Positions 10,751-22,414 of a stretch of DNA of 64,000 nucleotides are shown in pieces. Numbering within the stretch: the first letter of the stretch is position 1; each line of letters starts with the position of its first letter. A program made the translations under genes and the position numbers. The notes below the pieces were generated by a model. That model did not search any database and had not been told where the DNA came from. It saw nothing but the letters and a program-made list of their open reading frames with translations. Origin of the DNA: Toxonevra muliebris (Eukaryota > Arthropoda > Insecta > Diptera > Pallopteridae). The DNA lies in assembly GCA_963691655.1 (NCBI GenBank), contig OY829327.1:56556079-56620078 (forward strand). The letters run 5' to 3'.

Positions 10751-12279
10751 TTATCACCATGGCTATAAGTGAAACCTCAAAAATAGAAAATTTCCCCCTC
10801 CCCCCCTTTTTTTCTATAAGAGAATTTCAAGTAAAAATATATGTTTTTTTGGAGAAAAAAACTCTAAAAAAGGGGAAAAAACCAATTCTACCATCAAAAA
10901 TATTTGGTTCGTCTTAACCAAATGAAATATTGGATTTGCACGTAAACTTATTTCGTATTAACCGAAAATTCGCTTTAAGCGAGATAGTCTTAAGTGATAA
11001 AAAGTACGTGTATTTTCTCGAAATTCAGTCCGTACTTTTTGATTTGTTTTGTCTTAGGCGAAAGTTCGGTTTAAGTGAAAACTACTGTACATCTAATATG
11101 GATTAAAGAAAACTATTTTTTATTTATCCTGAAAGTATGCAAACGAAAAGACTCAAAATTTACTTGCATTATAAAATAGTTTTTACTGCGAACTATTAAA
11201 CTTGTAATGAAATGTTTAATTTTTTTAAGTTATCGATAGCTGTGTTTTATTCGCCAGCTTGTTTAACATGTGGGAATACAACGACCAAGTTGTTAATTCT
11301 CTTCTTCGTTTTATTGTTATTCACAATAAAACTGCTCAGCAGCTAGAGGTGAAACATTTTAATTAATCCCAGTTATTGCAATTAATCATTGCGGGCAGGA
11401 AGTGACGATAGGTTGCATAAAAATGTCGACAAAAACTGAAAGTAGGGGTGTATTTGTTGACGATTACAGGTGAAAAATCCGTTTGGAATGAAATCCTAGC
11501 TGCTCCTCTTTCAAAGATATCCATGTTTTACATACAGAAGGTGGATAAAGCAAGATGTCAAAATGAAAAGAGAACTTTAACACCAAATATCTTCTCAAAA
11601 ATACATATATAGCTTTTAACCTATTTTTACATTATTATAAAACTACAAGAAATGTTATTGAAATAGCACTAACATTATAAGGAGCCAAATTTAGTTCTGA
11701 TTTTCTTTTATAGTTTCATATACTTGGTAATATGGTGTAAAAGTACGATGGTGTAAAAGCTATAGCATCCAAAAGTATCACCTTTTTCTATAACAATTTT
11801 AGTGAATTCGTCTTCTATGATGAAAACAAGATTTTTACATCGTTTTGGAGCATTTCTCCCCAAACTATTATTCACCATTTTCCTTTATAACTCGTTAGTT
11901 TAGGGAGCGTGGTCAGAAACACACATTTTCAATTTGTGCTTAGATTACCATTTGATGAGGAGTCAGGGCTAAATGAAAATAAAATATCTTTTTCATTGAA
12001 TAAATTCCATAAATTGGGCTGTTTTGGGTAAATTTGAGTTCAAATCTATTGCAACGTGTTACTAATGAAATAAATTCATTACATTTATTCATTAATTACA
12101 AATTCATTGTAAGAAATTTGAACTTAGCATCGTCATTTCCATTGCAATAATGAAAATGGTAGTAGAAATATTTCATTGTTAGTAATCATCATCAAAGTAT
12201 TAATGTTATTCTTAATTAATCTTCATTCAAACATTGCGAAAGTAGTTATTAAAGTGAAAAGTTAAATGAAATTATAGAA
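10751..12279. other. Intergenic, with a left-half copy of the 10.3-kb MITE
   Basis: At 11237-11370 the left half of the MITE recurs (tagctgtgttttattcgcca onward to cagcagctagaggtgaaa) without its right end. No gene is seen in the remainder. Confidence 0.5.
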
Positions 12280-12960
12280 GTTTCGAAGGTGCATTTACGG
12301 CATGTTTTACTTTGGAAGTTTCGCCAAGGAGAAACCGCAACAGAATCAATGAGAAAAATATGCAAGGAGTAATGAGTGCGAGCCAGGATGGCTCTCAAGA
12401 GTTCGATGAAGACGATCTGCGGGCGCTAATGGAACAAAACGAAACTTTAACGATTGAGAAGTTAAGTGAGCAATTCAACTCCACTCATTCCACCGTTGAC
12501 CGTCATTTACCCATCGTCTACACCTGCCAGTGCTAGCATGCCAATTCTAACACACTCACATTTTTTCACTAATACACTCACACTTTTCTCATTGGCAAGC
12601 AAATTTCGACGCCAATGAATTCTGGCAATGATTTGACGAAAGTCGACAATATTTGACGTTTCTCCCATTTGTGAGATAAAACAAAAACATATTAGATCGG
12701 AAGTAGAGCGGAGTGAGCAAATTATAAGAAATGGAGTGTCTGACATTTTGTTAGAAATAAATTGGCATGATAATTGACAGGACGCTACGTCACAAAAACA
12801 AATTTTCTGTTTTTTGACAGATAATACATATTCTGAATTGGCATGCCAGCACTGGCAGGTCTAGACGCAGTGTTAAAAGCTGTTGGGAAAGTGTCAAAAC
12901 TGGGCCAGTGTGTACTGCATGAATTATGTAGCATATAACGATCAACTGTATGTACGTATA
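12280..12960 (+). pseudogene. Mariner transposase N-terminal half, broken and split by a MITE
   Basis: The first frame reads HLRHVLLWKFRQGETATES around 12293-12350, then hits a TAA. The following frame gives QEFDEDDLRALMEQNETLT and STHSTVDRHL up to 12510. A MITE (12521-12859) interrupts, and after it the sequence resumes as LKAVGKVSKLGQCVLHEL, ending in a stop. Together these are the helix-turn-helix and WVxHEL linker region of an irritans-type mariner (W changed to C). The catalytic half is not seen. Clearly inactive. Confidence 0.75.
12521..12859. mobile_element. MITE inserted in a dead mariner
   Basis: The ends cctgccagtgctagcatgcc (from 12523) and the complement ggcatgccagcactggcagg (to 12859) form inverted repeats with one mismatch. 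The 4-bp sequence TCTA flanks both sides at 12517-12520 and 12860-12863. The element is 339 bp with no credible ORF. It separates two contiguous parts of one mariner reading frame, which fixes its boundaries well. Confidence 0.78.
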
Positions 12961-15229
12961 GGCAAAGTTCGTTTAGGTGACAGCAGATGCACGTATGGTT
13001 CCAGATCTGGCTCGTCGGCAATTGGGGTGGAGTCCTTGCTGCAAATCACCTAATGCTAACATGTCTACAGCAGTAACATTTTAATTTAAGTGCATAAAAA
13101 GGGAGTATTGAAGGGCAGGATAGAGAAAGAATAGAAAAAGAAAGAGAGGGGAGCTAGTGTTCCAATATTCAATCGAGAATATTGTTGTTGTGTTGCATGT
13201 TGATGTTGCAACATTGCCCTCCCAACCATGATCCAAAAAAAAGCCCACTAAATAGATCTGCAAGAGGATCCAACATCACAAACACACAACGCCTAGATAC
13301 TACTAGAAATCAAAAAAAAGAATTTAAATCATTAAAATATATATTTTATTTAAAGTAAAAATAAGGGTAATCGAATTCAGTTGCATCTTAATATTAGTTA
13401 AAGTTAAAATTAGGAAAAACTTAAGTATAAAAGAAAATAAATATTCATGTATGAACATAAAAAAAAAAAATAATTCAATAGTTATATTCAATCCACGATT
13501 AGTTATTATTAAATGAAAATTCGAAAAAAAAAATAGCAAGAGAATGTAAAAATAGCATACGAAAGTTTTATCCGAAACAAAATGCGTTTGCGTGAAAAAA
13601 ATGGTTCATGAGGTTATTCGAATAAAGTTAAAGTTCAAAAAGTAAACAAACATTCTCCTCTTTTAGCAACAACAAATATACATAAATATAAATCAAACTC
13701 ACTCAAGTCTGCTGCTCTCCCACGATGAAAGATCCTCATAGTAACGGAGATTGCTGAGAAAATTTTATTATTGTTGTTCTAAATTGAGAGAGCTTTGAGA
13801 GGGAGGCAAGGTCGTATCCCCATGCTTAGAAAAATATGCATAGATACAAAAACTAATTAGGACCAAAAATATTTTAACTTCTATCTTTATTGTAGACACT
13901 AGTGGTGAAAATTATAGAACCCGAAAAGAAAATTTCAGCATTTACAAATAATCAAAAACACTGCAATAAATTCAGATTTATTGCATGCGATAAATTTGCA
14001 TTTGTATATTTGTGTGTATGAGCGTACTGTGCTCTTTGTTTTCTAATTATAATTAACAAATTTAATCTTTATTTAAACACATGTTTTAAATCACTTGCTC
14101 AAATTTTCAATGTCACTATGTTTATTAACTTTTTTATGTATTTTTAGCCATTTTTAACCGCTTTTAATTACTATTTATCACTTTTCTAGCTTTTATTACT
14201 TAATTATAATGCATTTAGCTACTTGTTATTTTATCACAATATGACCGCATGCACCAACTTCTATCAACTGATATAATGGGACTTCGCCTGATTATCTGGT
14301 ACCAAATTCACCGCAAATTTTTTATTTTCAACCTTAGGTATTACAATGCGTAGGTTTATCATCATATGTTTTTAGGTATACATATATATGCATGATATTA
14401 TGTATTAAGTAACCTTAGGTATTGTATATATATATGCATATTTTGCCTATACATATATATGGTTTTGAACATGCATATGTTTTTATTCATATATATGATT
14501 TCAAACCCCTATATGTTTTGAAGCATATATTAAGAATATATATATGGTGTCAAATCGAAATAAAAGAAATATACGAATTTCCCATTAGATTTGCGTAAAA
14601 CAAGAGAAATAAAACTAAAAAAAATTATTTTGAAATTTTTATAGAAATTACCCTTTTTGGATATGACACCATTGAATTGAAAATGATCTCGTCCAGATTG
14701 CCGTAATATGACCAGGGATTTAATGTTGGACAAGTAGATATCTATTGAAATGTTGGCCTCTCTATGAATTTATGTATGTAGGCTGATTTCTATATAGTAA
14801 TTATAAAAATGTATTTGCATAAACATATTTATACATATATGTATAAAAAATGAATAGATATTAACTTACTTGTATATACTTAGACTGAGGTACAGTCTTT
14901 TGGAGCAAAATGATTTAAAACAAATCAAAAGATGTATCCTGGTGAAGAGCTGGATCGTGAAAAGATCGAGACAGTTCTTCATTCTGAACAAGTAAGCTCG
15001 TATTCACATAGTGAATCAGTGAAATTGAATTTTTAACATGATTTTTCCACGAGAGCCATATTAGAATTTGGAGATAGATACGAAAAAAAGAAAAAGGATT
15101 TTTTTCTCTTATGAATTTGATTGCTAGATGGCGCTACATATGAATGAACAGATACTTACAGTGAAGGACACTGAACATCAAAAAAAAATTTATAGCAAAA
15201 AAAATAGAACAAAATAGGTTTTGACTACA
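12961..15229. other. Intergenic, A/T-rich
   Basis: No gene is supported. A purine-rich stretch (gaaagagagggg-like) is near 13120-13155. A run of TATA/CATATATATG palindromes occupies about 14370-14550 and could fold into small hairpins, but it is simple-sequence in character. Confidence 0.5.
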
Positions 15230-15860
15230 AGCGCCATTACAATTATCAGAAACGAGTTTGCAACAAAGAATGGAAATTTGTTCTTCACATCTGTGTAGGC
15301 TACAAATGAACCATTTTTAAATCGGGTTGTTACGGGCAATGGAAGGTGGATCCTGTATAAGAATGTTCATAGAAAAAGATAGTGGATTAATAGAGGTCAG
15401 ACTGCATCTCCCAACGCCGGTTTCCATTCTAAAAAATGATCCACTATGAGCTCCTTCCTGAAAATCAAACAATCAACAAGGAAGTAAAGCAAGCTATTGA
15501 GGAAAAAAGTCCAGCATTAGCTAATAGAAAAGGTGTGTTATTTCATTATGACAATGCTCGCCCACACATAGCACGCGAGACACTCCAAAAACTGCGACAG
15601 TTTGAATGGGAAGTTATGGCTCATCTATCTGACTTGGACCCATCCAATTACCACCTTTTCCGAAGCTTGCAGAACCATCTGAATGGCAAACCATCTAATT
15701 CTCTGGATGATGTCCGTATAGAGCTAGATTGGTTTTTCAGTCAGAAACCTAAAAAATTCTATCGCGATGGAATTGAAAATTGAAAATGAAGATGGGAACA
15801 AGTTGTCAATAACTATGAAAAATATATTGGGGATTAAAGTCAAAATTCAGTTGAATATAT
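15230..15860 (+). pseudogene. Mariner transposase C-terminal half, irritans-like remnant
   Basis: An open piece at 15436-15783 reads MIHYELLPENQTINKEVKQA, then NRKGVLFHYDNARPHIARET (catalytic Asp in YDNARPH) and LDPSNYHLFRSLQNHLNGK, where the usual third catalytic Asp is Asn. Upstream, in broken frames, FLNRVVTGNGRWILYKNV matches the first catalytic block, with TGDEKW changed to TGNGRW. A few residues of the PPYSPDL segment are missing. At least two of three catalytic Asp residues are lost, so this is dead. Confidence 0.8.
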
Positions 15861-16155
15861 CGGCCATACCTAATTTATACTCACATCTTCAAGACCAAGG
15901 CCTCCCCCTAATTTAATAACGTATTCTGAATTTACTTTTAATTTATTTTTTATGCATTTTAATAACAGTAAAGATAATAAGCAAATAAACTTTTAATAAT
16001 TGTGTCTACAAATTCGTAACTGCTACAAAGTAAACTGAAATAAGCGTGAATAATTCTGTTTGAGAAATTTGCATATTTAATACAAATAGGTAGAGTGAGG
16101 TCACTTACAGCTGAATTGAAAGCCACTACATATGTTATAGTTAATGGGTACATAT

Positions 16156-16390
16156 CTGTGGTCAAAAGCAGTAAGCGCTTAAGTCTTAAAGTCTCATCTC
16201 GAGTAAACACGGTTTGAAGTTAATGTGATTCGTTGCCACTCTATGTAAGAAAGTACGTTTCTTTTGTTTTAAAAGACATAGAATTTTGGGGATTTCACGT
16301 ACATGTGCATTAGAATAAGTAGAACACGATAGCATTTATAACTCAATTCTGTCTTAAGTCGACTTAAGCGTTTATTGCTTTTGACCACAG
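16156..16390. mobile_element. 235-bp MITE, copy 1
   Basis: The ends ctgtggtcaaaagcagtaag and the complement of cttttgaccacag form inverted repeats of about 30 bp. ATAT flanks both sides (16152-16155 and 16391-16394), a probable 4-bp target duplication. A second copy of exactly the same length lies in opposite orientation at 61934-62168. No ORF. Confidence 0.8.
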
Positions 16391-17059
16391 ATATATTACA
16401 TTACGTTTAATTTGTCTGTGTTAATAAAAAAGTCCATTCTAAGTACATAATATTATATAATATAGGCAAGACACGGTACAGTGGTTCTGGAACGGTTCAA
16501 TATCCACAAATTAAATGTTTATAGAAAGATTTTAATAAGAATAACACAATTCTATTAAAAAACAGATAGTTTTTTTTTTTGTTTGCATTAATAATAAATC
16601 GAATGCAAAATACTATTAAAAAAAAAACAACAAAGCGTAATATCGGAATGATGTTCCATAAAAAAATAACAATTATTTATTTTTCGGCGATTATTTATTA
16701 TTGTTGTTGTTTTAAATTGGAACATTCTAAGCCGAATTCAAATATTTAGAATTTATTTAACTGGATTCGAAATGAGTCAACACTTTTATGTGTTTTCGGA
16801 TTTTTATTTATTTTTAAACTATATTTGGATAATATGCATTTATATTTTGATCTAGATTTATTTTTAAAGAATATTCAAAACGATTTTTTTTTTTTAATTT
16901 CGCAATGGAAGATTTTGTTTGTTTTTGTTTATTTACTCGCATCGTAAACCAGTATTTATTAATATGTACTTGGTGGATGTTTCTTTGCATTCATTACAGT
17001 ACATTTTCATATTCTCATAAGAAAAACAAAAACACGACACATAAAAATGTTTGGCTTAA

Positions 17060-17538
17060 GGGGAGACGTTCACTTAGAAATTAAAAAAAAATATTTCTCA
17101 ATTTGCCATACAGTATGGAGAAATTGAGATTGAATGAAATCTGGAAAAGCACAAAATGAGTTTAAAAAAATTGCAGGCAATTTACAATTATTTTTGTCAT
17201 TTTATTAAAAAATAGATTGTTGAAATGAGGGAACTATCACAAAGATCACTGATGAGGAACCGTCATCTGATCTGCTAATTCTATGAATTTTTTGGTATTC
17301 TTCTGGCATCATTGTTCATTCAAAGCCTATTAATTTTAAATAAAAAATTTCGTTGCAAAATTTTCGATTTACCCTCGCTAAAGAAGTTTCACTTCAAAAA
17401 GTAATATTATTTACTTAAAATTTGCAAAAAAGTTATTTTGCCCCATTGGTGATGTTTATGAATAAACTCTCCAAGCACCGACAGGCACATTTTTCTGTAA
17501 TTCTGCGAATTCTATAATCTTCTAAGCGGACTTCCCCC
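17060..17538. mobile_element. TTAA-flanked MITE, piggyBac-like
   Basis: TTAA lies immediately outside both ends (17056-17059 and 17539-17542). The termini begin GGGGAGACGTTCACTTAGAA and, on the complement of the right end, GGGGGAAGTCCGCTTAGAA. TTAA duplication with G-rich ends is the hallmark of piggyBac-type non-autonomous elements. Length is 479 bp with no transposase. Part of the interior (17225-17310) recurs near 58.1 kb. Confidence 0.65.
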
Positions 17539-17542
17539 TTAA

Positions 17543-18517
17543 CTATTAGCAATAACGAAAATAATATGAAAAACTTTAACCACATATGTAGACAGCTTAA
17601 TTACGGCGCGTTACATACATAAAATAAGTTTTGTTTATGCCCTTTGGAACATTTTCAATATTTTTTATTGTTTATGCAATAATGAAAGAAAATGTTATCA
17701 TGAATAAACAGAATTTTTTCTTTATATCTAATGTATTTGTAAATAATAACGAATTTCGTAACCAGTGATGTGAATCAAAAAATTTTTTCAGTTTGATTCG
17801 AAACGTATTCTTGGCTATAAGCAATGCCTGTACCAAGATAGATTAAGATATGATTTTATGTCCATACCTACGACGCCTAATTATGGGCGTTATAAAAAAC
17901 CGTTACTCTATTAAAACCAATATACACAACATACCAGAGTTTTTAGGGTATAAAAAGCAGTGCTGCAAAGTTTAATAATGAAAATGATTTTTTGGCTTGT
18001 GCCAAACTATTTTTTCGAGCAAAAATGATTTAGTTTGGTTCAAGTGAAATAAAAGTTCATGATTCAAAGCGAGTCACTCAAATCGTAGGTAGTTTGATTT
18101 AAAAACTGGTTGATTCAAAACTGATTTACGTTCCTGATCTTAAAAGCGTAACGAAAAAAGCCGCCTCGTAATTAAAATATGTTTATGATAGAGTATTATG
18201 TGACCTGGAAAGGTATATTGTGTCACAGACTGCAAAACATTTCACCAAGTAAAATTGCCAAACTCTTTGTACAAATTACTGCAGAAAAGGAGACACTGTA
18301 GAATATTAGTCGGCGTAACAACCTGCACTGTTGTAGAAACTGTTATGTGTCCACTGAAGCAGCCACATTAAACATCTGACCGCTAAACGTAGAATCAGTT
18401 ACTTGGTTGAAACTCTTTTGAATTATTTATTAGTAGAGGTCGCGAATCTTAAAATAAAAAAATTCGCATTGAAAACTGCAGCTTTTGATTTTGGGAAAGT
18501 GCACAAATAAAGATCTG
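17543..18517. other. Intergenic, no gene recognised
   Basis: A/T-rich sequence; no ORF, RNA or transposon end could be supported. Confidence 0.5.
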
Positions 18518-18830
18518 TTACACCTCTCCATCACCTCTAGTTCTCCCACAATATGGATCTGAAGTCGGAAAACTGAGGTCTTCAATAAACATTTTTTGCA
18601 TATACACTTTTCCTCCATCTCCTACCTTACCTTTTTCGATAAATGGCCGATAAAAAAGCGTTAAAAAACTATTATACTGTCTTTGGAGTAAATGTGTCGT
18701 GTTAAAAATTATGTTATGGAGGGTCCTAGAGCATTGGAATGCCCTTTGAGGTACACATTTCCCAGAACAATCCAAAAATCGAGTTTTTTGCATTAAAACC
18801 AAGCCACTCACAGTGCTTGTTGTAATTGCG
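18518..18830. repeat. Dispersed repeat, uninterrupted copy
   Basis: This segment is collinear with 59700-59954 plus 60355-60460. Shared blocks are ccacaatatgga.ctgaagtcgg, acttttcctcca, actattatactgtctttgga, gttaaaaattatg and gcatta.aaccaagcc. The 60-kb copy is interrupted by a foldback element, so this copy shows the empty site. Confidence 0.7.
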
Positions 18831-18986
18831 GTAGAAAATCAAATACTTGTACTACAGACCCCTACCACTGGGATTAAACTACGGGTTTGTCCCTTTTTTT
18901 TTAATTAAAAATGTCACCTTCTAAGTGGCTTCACATTTCATACCGTTAAAATGTAGAGCCAAACGGCGGTCAACATAAATGTATCT

Positions 18987-19756
18987 TGAAGTTATATATA
19001 AACAGGTTAATGAACAAATGTAGTCATCACAACAACAATGTATATAGAGACGGGCAAATCAGACGGCCGTTTCGGAATCCGCCACAATTCCTCATCAGTG
19101 ATCTTAGTGGTAGTTCTTAATCTTTCAATATCCCATATAAGCTACTAATATTTGAAATCATAACCCAGAATTATGGATTTGATTCCAAATATCTTCACTG
19201 AATAGTGATATTGAAAGAAACTACCACTACCGTTCTATACACTTATGTTGTTGTTTTTTTCCCATCGTAGCTAGTCTGCATAACAGTTCGTTATTTGAAA
19301 GTCTAGTACATGGGAGAGTGTGTGTGTGTGAGAAAATGATTCTAGGTGTCATTTTTTCTGAACGGTCCCCATTCGATCAGTTCATGATAGTTTTTTAGGA
19401 GACTATGAAAATTAAATCTAGAGGTTAATTTTCAAAGTCATGACTTAAGTTCATGTTAATTTCGTTATTTGAAGTTATATATAAACAGGTTAATGAACAA
19501 ATGTAGTCATCACAACAACAATGTATATAGAGACGGGCAAATCAGACGGCCGTTTCGGAATCCGCCACAATTCCTCATCAGTGATCTTAGTGGTAGTTCT
19601 TCTTGCCCGTCTCTATATACATTGTTGTTGTGATGACTACATTTGTTCATTAACCTGTTTATATATAACTTCAAATAACGAAATTAACATGAACTTAAGT
19701 CATGACTTTGAAAATTAACCTCTAGATTTAATTTTCATAGTCTCCTAAAAAACTAT
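18987..19756. mobile_element. Rearranged foldback element with a perfect 154-bp palindrome
   Basis: A truncated copy of the 392-bp foldback family (full copy at 59955-60346) spans 18987-19291. A second partial copy begins near 19382. Positions 19387-19540 and 19603-19756 are perfect reverse complements over 154 bp, around a 62-bp loop. The 131-bp segment ending tggtagttctt is identical in direct orientation near 18981-19111 and 19470-19600. The sequence ataaatgtatct occurs on both outer sides (near 18976 and 19757) and may be a target duplication of the whole composite. No ORF is credible. Confidence 0.75.
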
Positions 19757-19959
19757 AAATGTATCTGGTTTCCATTGTCCTGAAACAAACAATTTCGAAT
19801 TTAGTTTTAGTACATCACCTACTGCCGTACGAAGGGGTTTTGCGAAATTTTGATTTTTTGTAAAATGGCGGGTAATTTTTCGGCAGAAAATCACGTATAA
19901 ACGACTCAAAAACAAAAAAACTAACGAAAATAAAGCTAAAATCCTACGCAATATACTAC

Positions 19960-20690
19960 AAGGAAGCTATTCCAATGGTGGTATTCCCCCTTTAATTGAA
20001 AGCACCGTCTCCATTGTTTCTCTCTTGGTTTGTATGCTTCTGTTTTTCAAGTAGAGATTTTTGCAATCATCCAGGCATTGGACTATGTTATTGATAGAGG
20101 TTGGAGAGAAAGGAGCATTTGTGTATTTAACGACAGTCAGGCTACGCTTAAATTCTTGTATAACCCTCTAACTACATCTAAAATGGTTACGCATTGTAAA
20201 TCCAGGCTTGATTGTGTTGGAAAACATAATAGCCTGCTGTTAATATGGGTTTCTGGACTCATACTCTCTTTGTCGTCTACAGCCATCAAAACCGTCATTA
20301 ATGAATGGGTGGATTTGACTCACAATCGGAAATGGGGAGGAACTGAGTGGCTTTATACAGACAAAGATCATGTTACCTGTTATCTCGAAGCGTCTAACAG
20401 ACTTTGAGCTGAGCTCGTGGGATTATATACAGGTCACTTCTCTTGGGCCAAACATTTCAATATGATTGGACTGAGAGAAGTAAACAATGAATTGTCCAAC
20501 GAAACCATAATCGAAACCAGTTTCACAATGTAAACGATTGTAGTTTCGTTAGAAACCATTTGCCGAAATTACGCAATTTCGATTCAGTGGGAACATAGTA
20601 TTAGCATATTTGGCACTGGAGTGTTGAGAGACGAACATCTGTCCTCTTTGACACCCAGGCTTATTAAAAAATCTGGTAGATTTACAGAAT
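19960..20690 (+). pseudogene. Non-LTR retrotransposon 3' end: RNase H domain and tail
   Basis: The frame at 20030-20407 encodes VFQVEIFAIIQALDYVIDRG, then ICVFNDSQATLKFL and LLLIWVSG. This matches the RNase H domain found at the C-terminus of I/R1-type and related non-LTR elements (metal-binding E and D visible). Frames then break. The tail includes a GLYTGHFSWAKHFNMIGL-like piece near 20420-20480 and LRDEHLSSLTPRLIKKSG near 20620-20680, both typical of the region after RNase H. No reverse transcriptase is left here. Confidence 0.72.
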
Positions 20691-22300
20691 AGCAAAAAGG
20701 GGAAAAACGAACGAATCCTAAAGGACCCACTACGGCTTTGGTGACCGATTCAGATGCATTCCGGAATGCCCTGTTAATGCGCTCATTGGGTGGGGAGAAT
20801 AAATTCATATTTGGTTTTCTTTACAGCTACAGATTGTTTGTAATCATCAGCTGTTTGGCGATTGAGAAAATTTAATAAATTTAATTTTTATATACATACA
20901 GAATATATTTCAATAAAATAAAAAAAAAAAATACATCTATGATGACAGTAAATACCAAAGTATAAATAATATAAATATAAAAATGAAAAACAGCCTAACT
21001 CGATTTAAGATGGAATACATTTTATCATATATTTTACATTATAATATTGTGCTGAAGCGAATTTTTAAATAATTTTTGAAATTATATATTACCTCAAGCA
21101 TAGTCTTTGATTTGAATATATAGTCTTTGAAACAGTCCTATTGTTTCTATAATATTTCTATTCAAAGCTAAGAAACTCGGCAGACAAGAAAATAAACTTA
21201 AGCTGCTATTCCTTTTTACCACTGCAATAGTGTTCATTGAACAAAGACGCATTTGCAAGTTAGAAGTGGTTACATATTATTAATCGTAGCCAAAGCTTAG
21301 TTCGAAATGTTCATGTGGGCAACTCTAGAAAAATGCAGTCCTGTTTTTGTATTGCAATTTCTCCAAAACTAAACTATAAAGGAACAGTATTCAGATTAAA
21401 GTCGTGTGATGTTGTGTACAGGTTTGTTCAATAAAAATAATAAAAATGCAATGATTAACGTTAGTTGAACAGTTAATCACCTTAACCCTCTCAGCCACAA
21501 AAATCAGCCGCTTAAAACAAAAATCTGAAAATTGCAAGTATTTTGATGCCAGTAAATACGAATCTGCAATAAAATCTCAGGTAAGGTGGCTCATATGACA
21601 GCCAGCTTATGTCCCATATATGGCACACCGTCACTGTGTGTATCACGATTTTCGTCACATGCTCTTGTCCATGTATTGGACAAATGTTTGAAAGGGTTTA
21701 AAATTCATACGTAAATTTTTTTGAAGCAATTTTTTTCGTCATCAGCTTGCATTTCTTTGGTCGTCTTGGTTTTTTTTATATTACAAATCACTGGATAAAG
21801 ATGTAGAAAATATTGCTTAAATTGGTTCTAACCTAACCCTACAATAATAGACTACAGGGAAGTACTATGGCACGCATGCATGTAAATGCCCACATTTGCA
21901 TGTTTTTTATGCAATGCATATATCTTTTTATGCATAAAATTGCATAGATTTAAGATTGATTACTTAGTAAAGAACACAAAGTATTTACTTGTTATTACAA
22001 AGAGTGGAGACGTAGCATAAGTGAACTCGTGAACTTTGTGAATTATCTATCATATTTAAGTGTTTATTACGAACGAGTGTATATTTACACTACAACAACA
22101 AGAATATTATTAAAAGAAACCGGAATTCAATTTCATAATTTTAATTATTTTTTGTTTACTATTTTGTTGTTATTTTTATTTCTGTTGTTTGTTATTGTTT
22201 CTTTTACTAATACATCTAGATAATCTTGCAAACAATTGATCTATCTCGCTTCCCATCGCGCTCAAAACGGAATCTTGAAGCGTGCGAGCGGCGGTTTCGA
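20691..22300. other. Upstream region of FAR-1
   Basis: No gene is seen. Several ATGCAT/TGCATA motifs cluster at 21870-21945. They could be binding sites for the FAR-1 promoter, but A/T-rich DNA makes this weak. Confidence 0.4.
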
Positions 22301-22308
22301 TATAAAAA
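22301..22308 (+). promoter_or_regulatory. TATA box of FAR-1
   Basis: TATAAAAA lies 114 bp upstream of the FAR-1 start codon, following a locally G/C-richer stretch (cgtgcgagcggcggtttcga). Transcription would be expected to start near 22331, giving a 5' UTR of about 85 nt. Confidence 0.65.
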
Positions 22309-22414
22309 GCTCAAATAGCCTGAGTTTGGATTTTGTTAACAACATAACGTGAAACGCAGCAGTTGAAAACTAAAATTGTTTGTTTGTATTTAGTATTCGG
22401 ATAAATCATTCACA

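Noticed and set aside
21830..21845. ctaacctaaccctac, considered as telomere-like repeat
   Set aside because: Only two imperfect units; no array.
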